Assembly (NCBI GenBank): GCA_910579935.1 | Contig: CAJTVQ010000057.1 | Location: 1-23,460 of the forward strand | Reading direction: 5' to 3' | Length of the DNA: 23,460 bases | Origin: an uncultured Lachnospiraceae bacterium | GTDB taxonomy: Bacteria; Bacillota; Clostridia; Lachnospirales; Lachnospiraceae | Shown: piece after piece, positions 21,356 to 23,460 of the stretch | How the letters are laid out: each line of letters starts with the position of its first letter | How positions within the stretch are numbered: position 1 is the stretch's first letter | Made by a program: the position numbers and the translations under genes | The notes under the pieces: generated by a model | The model's input: only the letters and a program-made list of their open reading frames with translations | What the model was told of the DNA's origin: nothing | The model's database searches: none

Positions 21356-22954
21356 ATGGGGATCTACTTAAATCCGGGGAATGAACAGTTTACGGTTTCT
21401 GTCAATTCTGAATTGTACGTGGATAAGACGGAGCTGATACAATATACGAATAGCCGCATTGGGAAAGACAGGCCGTTGATCTGTTCCAGCAGACCAAGAA
21501 GATTTGGGAAAACGATGGCTGTGACGATGCTTGCAGCATATTACAGTAAGGGGTGCAGCTCCGAACAACTATTTGCAGGGTTAAAAATAAGTGAAAATGA
21601 GTTTTTTCAAAAACATTTAAATCGGTATAATGTAATCTTTTTAGATATTCAATGGATGTACGGGAATGCACTTGAGGAAATGAAAAGAAATTCTTCCGTT
21701 AAAGTAGTGAGTTATATCCAGGAGCAGGTGATTGCCGAGTTAAAAAAGGAATATCCTGAGTGTGTCCGGGATACGGATATTTCATTACCGTCTGTATTGG
21801 CAAATATTAATGATTTGACAAAAGAACAGTTTATTATCATTATTGATGAATGGGACTGCCTGTTCAGGGAGGATAAAAATAACGAAAAACTCCAAAAAGA
21901 GTATATTAACCTGCTTAGGGGATTGTTTAAAGGAACTCCGTCAGGAGCGTTTTTAAAACTGGCGTATATCACGGGAATTTTGCCAATAAAGAAATACGGC
22001 ACACAGTCGGCATTGAATAACTTTCGGGAACATACGATGGTCAGTCCCAGACAAATGGCTGAGTATGTCGGCTTTACAGAAACAGAAGTAAAGACTCTTT
22101 GCGAAGAATATGATATGTCATTTGAAGAAATGCAGCGGTGGTATGACGGGTATTTTTTTGAAACAGCGGGTCATGTTTACAGCCCTAATTCCGTAATCGA
22201 GGCAGTGGACAGCAGAGAATTTGGTAATTACTGGTCCGGGACAGAAACTTATGAATCTTTGATGATGTATATTGCGATGAATTATGATGGATTGAGGCAG
22301 TTGATCGTAGATATGCTGGGCGGGGGGAGATGCAGTATTGATGTTGAATCCTTCCAAAATGATATAACCTCGTTTCATTCGGCAGATGATGTGATCACAC
22401 TGCTGATTCATATGGGATATTTGGCTTATGACAATCAGACTAAAGAAGTTCTTATTCCTAATGAGGAAGTAAGGAGTGCCTTTATCAGGGCAGTTAAAAA
22501 TGACGGGTGGGATGCAGTCATGAAGGCAATTGATGCATCAGAGGCATTACTGAAAGCCACTCTGGCCATGGATGAAAAGGCTGTAGCACGGATGATACAG
22601 GAAGTTCATATGCAAAATTGTGCCAGTCTTGTTTATAATAATGAGATTTCACTGAGCAGTGTGATTGCCTTGGCATATTACAGTGCCTGCAAAGACTATA
22701 CCCTTATAAGAGAAATGCCGGCAGGCAACGGTTTTTCCGATATGGTTTTTCTCCCTAAACGTGCGTCTTTGAAACCGGCTTTGGTTTTGGAGTTAAAATG
22801 GGATAAAACTGCAGAAGGAGCAATAAGCCAGATTAAGAACAAAGAATATGTGTCTGCACTGAAAGAGTATAGAGGAAACATTTTGCTTGTCGGAATCAGT
22901 TATGAAAAGAAAAGTAAGAAGCACCAATGCAGGATAGAAAAATTCGAAATGTGA
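21356..22954 (+). CDS. AAA-ATPase-like / PD-(D/E)XK nuclease family protein
   Basis: Cytosolic 532-residue protein of the AAA-ATPase_like plus PDDEXK_9 family, found in many paralogous copies in gut Clostridia and Bacteroidetes. The N-terminus shows YVDKTELI and the Walker A-like RPRRFGKT (about 46-53). The Walker B strand is IIIIDEWDC (about 160-168). The C-terminal ~100 residues carry the nuclease-like core, with D in GFSDMVF, E and K in LVLELKWD, and QIKNKEYVSAL. The ribosome site GAGGAG is about 9 bases before the ATG. The physiological role is not established. It is intact over its whole length and monocistronic or co-transcribed with the FIST gene 80 bases downstream. Confidence 0.9.
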   Translation: MGIYLNPGNEQFTVSVNSELYVDKTELIQYTNSRIGKDRPLICSSRPRRFGKTMAVTMLAAYYSKGCSSEQLFAGLKISENEFFQKHLNRYNVIFLDIQWMYGNALEEMKRNSSVKVVSYIQEQVIAELKKEYPECVRDTDISLPSVLANINDLTKEQFIIIIDEWDCLFREDKNNEKLQKEYINLLRGLFKGTPSGAFLKLAYITGILPIKKYGTQSALNNFREHTMVSPRQMAEYVGFTETEVKTLCEEYDMSFEEMQRWYDGYFFETAGHVYSPNSVIEAVDSREFGNYWSGTETYESLMMYIAMNYDGLRQLIVDMLGGGRCSIDVESFQNDITSFHSADDVITLLIHMGYLAYDNQTKEVLIPNEEVRSAFIRAVKNDGWDAVMKAIDASEALLKATLAMDEKAVARMIQEVHMQNCASLVYNNEISLSSVIALAYYSACKDYTLIREMPAGNGFSDMVFLPKRASLKPALVLELKWDKTAEGAISQIKNKEYVSALKEYRGNILLVGISYEKKSKKHQCRIEKFEM

Positions 22955-23034
22955 TTATTTTATATTATCGGCATCGACATTGCAGATTTGATGAGACAGA
23001 TAATTTCACAGGCTGTGGAAAGGAATGGTTTATT

Positions 23035-23424
23035 ATGAAACAATTTCAATTCGAATATGACAGTGCGGAAAGTTTCACGGAGAAACTTGCAGGGTTTAGG
23101 AATTCCTGCGATTCCACCGGCATGAAGCCGAAGCTGTTTCAGGTTTATTCCGAAGTGCTGGATGCCGGCGTGATTCATGAAGTGTGCGGTGTGATCGAAC
23201 GCTTTTTCCCCGAAACGCCGTATCTGGGATGTTCTACGAGCGGGAATATCATCGACTGCCGCCTTTCACGGGACATTACGGTTGTATGCACGGTTTTCGA
23301 ACTTTCTTCCACGAAGATGCGTTTTTTTCAATATGATCTGTCCAAAGAGCCGGTGGAGCAGATCACAAAGGCGATTGTGGAGGAAACCGGAAAAAATCCA
23401 TGGGTTAATGCTCATGTACGGTAA
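23035..23424 (+). pseudogene. FIST-domain sensor, interrupted near window edge
   Basis: The 129-codon frame is the N-terminal part of a FIST sensor domain: KPKLFQVYSEVLDAGVIHEV, FFPETPYLGCSTSGNI, TVVCTVFELSSTKMRFFQYDLS and then KNPWV. FIST domains are small-ligand (probably amino-acid) sensors, and in this bacterial group they usually sit at the N-terminus of GGDEF/EAL proteins. The frame ends NAHVR-stop straight after NPWV, far short of a full FIST domain. An overlapping +1 frame (MLMYGKEASNRKQEIDR) is open from 23407 to the window end. A frameshift, an insertion at about 23406 or a sequencing error could explain this. The start at 23035 has AAAGGA about 10 bases upstream; the earlier ATG at 22927 overlaps the preceding gene. 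Confidence 0.7.
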
Positions 23425-23460
23425 AGAAGCAAGCAACCGAAAACAAGAGATAGACCGCCA

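Noticed and set aside
22927..23034. Upstream start for the FIST frame
   Set aside because: The extension overlaps the previous gene's end, has no ribosome site, and lacks homology-like sequence; the ATG at 23035 begins the typical MKQFQFEYDS start.

Overview
The window looks like a chromosomal segment from an anaerobic Clostridia member, most likely Lachnospiraceae. This rests on family content (ECF sigma/DUF4179 pair, AAA-ATPase-like/PD-(D/E)XK protein, a small 'DWKD' membrane protein, FIST and EAL signalling proteins, CotH), strong AGGAGG ribosome sites and TTGACA/TATAAT-type promoters. It is a call from gene families, not from a marker gene. No rRNA, tRNA, CRISPR array, transposase or phage gene was found.

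Layout. (1) 1-4515 is visibly AT-richer and accessory in character: a GNAT acetyltransferase, a convergent sigma/anti-sigma operon on the minus strand, a class I SAM methyltransferase and a RimJ/RimL-type GNAT. (2) 4328-5379: an EamA/DMT transporter behind a good promoter and a terminator-like leader hairpin. (3) 5579-9750: a tight clpS-clpA-aat operon that amounts to a bacterial N-degron pathway (tagging enzyme, adaptor, unfoldase), followed by a stand-alone winged-helix plus PD-(D/E)XK nuclease-like protein of unknown role. (4) 9754-11445: a minus-strand MATE exporter with a clear promoter, a ~180-nt leader, a candidate leader peptide and an intrinsic-terminator hairpin, suggesting attenuation control. 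(5) 11554-15635: a two-gene operon encoding an unusual fusion (C_GCAxxG_C_C-type cysteine protein + degenerate GGDEF + intact EAL) and a membrane-anchored CotH-family protein, ending in three tandem 16-bp palindromic repeats. (6) 15626-20229: an AraC regulator divergent from a pair of overlapping ABC-exporter half-transporter genes. (7) 20230-20979: a 750-base stretch without a convincing intact gene, with possible gene remnants. (8) 20980-23460: a small membrane protein, an AAA-ATPase-like/PD-(D/E)XK protein and a FIST-sensor protein whose frame breaks just before the window edge.

The genes form several independent transcription units rather than one pathway. The most coherent modules are the N-degron operon, the putative redox-sensing c-di-GMP phosphodiesterase/CotH operon, and the AraC-controlled ABC exporter. 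The items most worth following up are the cysteine-domain/EAL fusion, the MATE leader attenuator, the winged-helix nuclease attached to the N-degron operon, and the broken FIST gene at the right edge.
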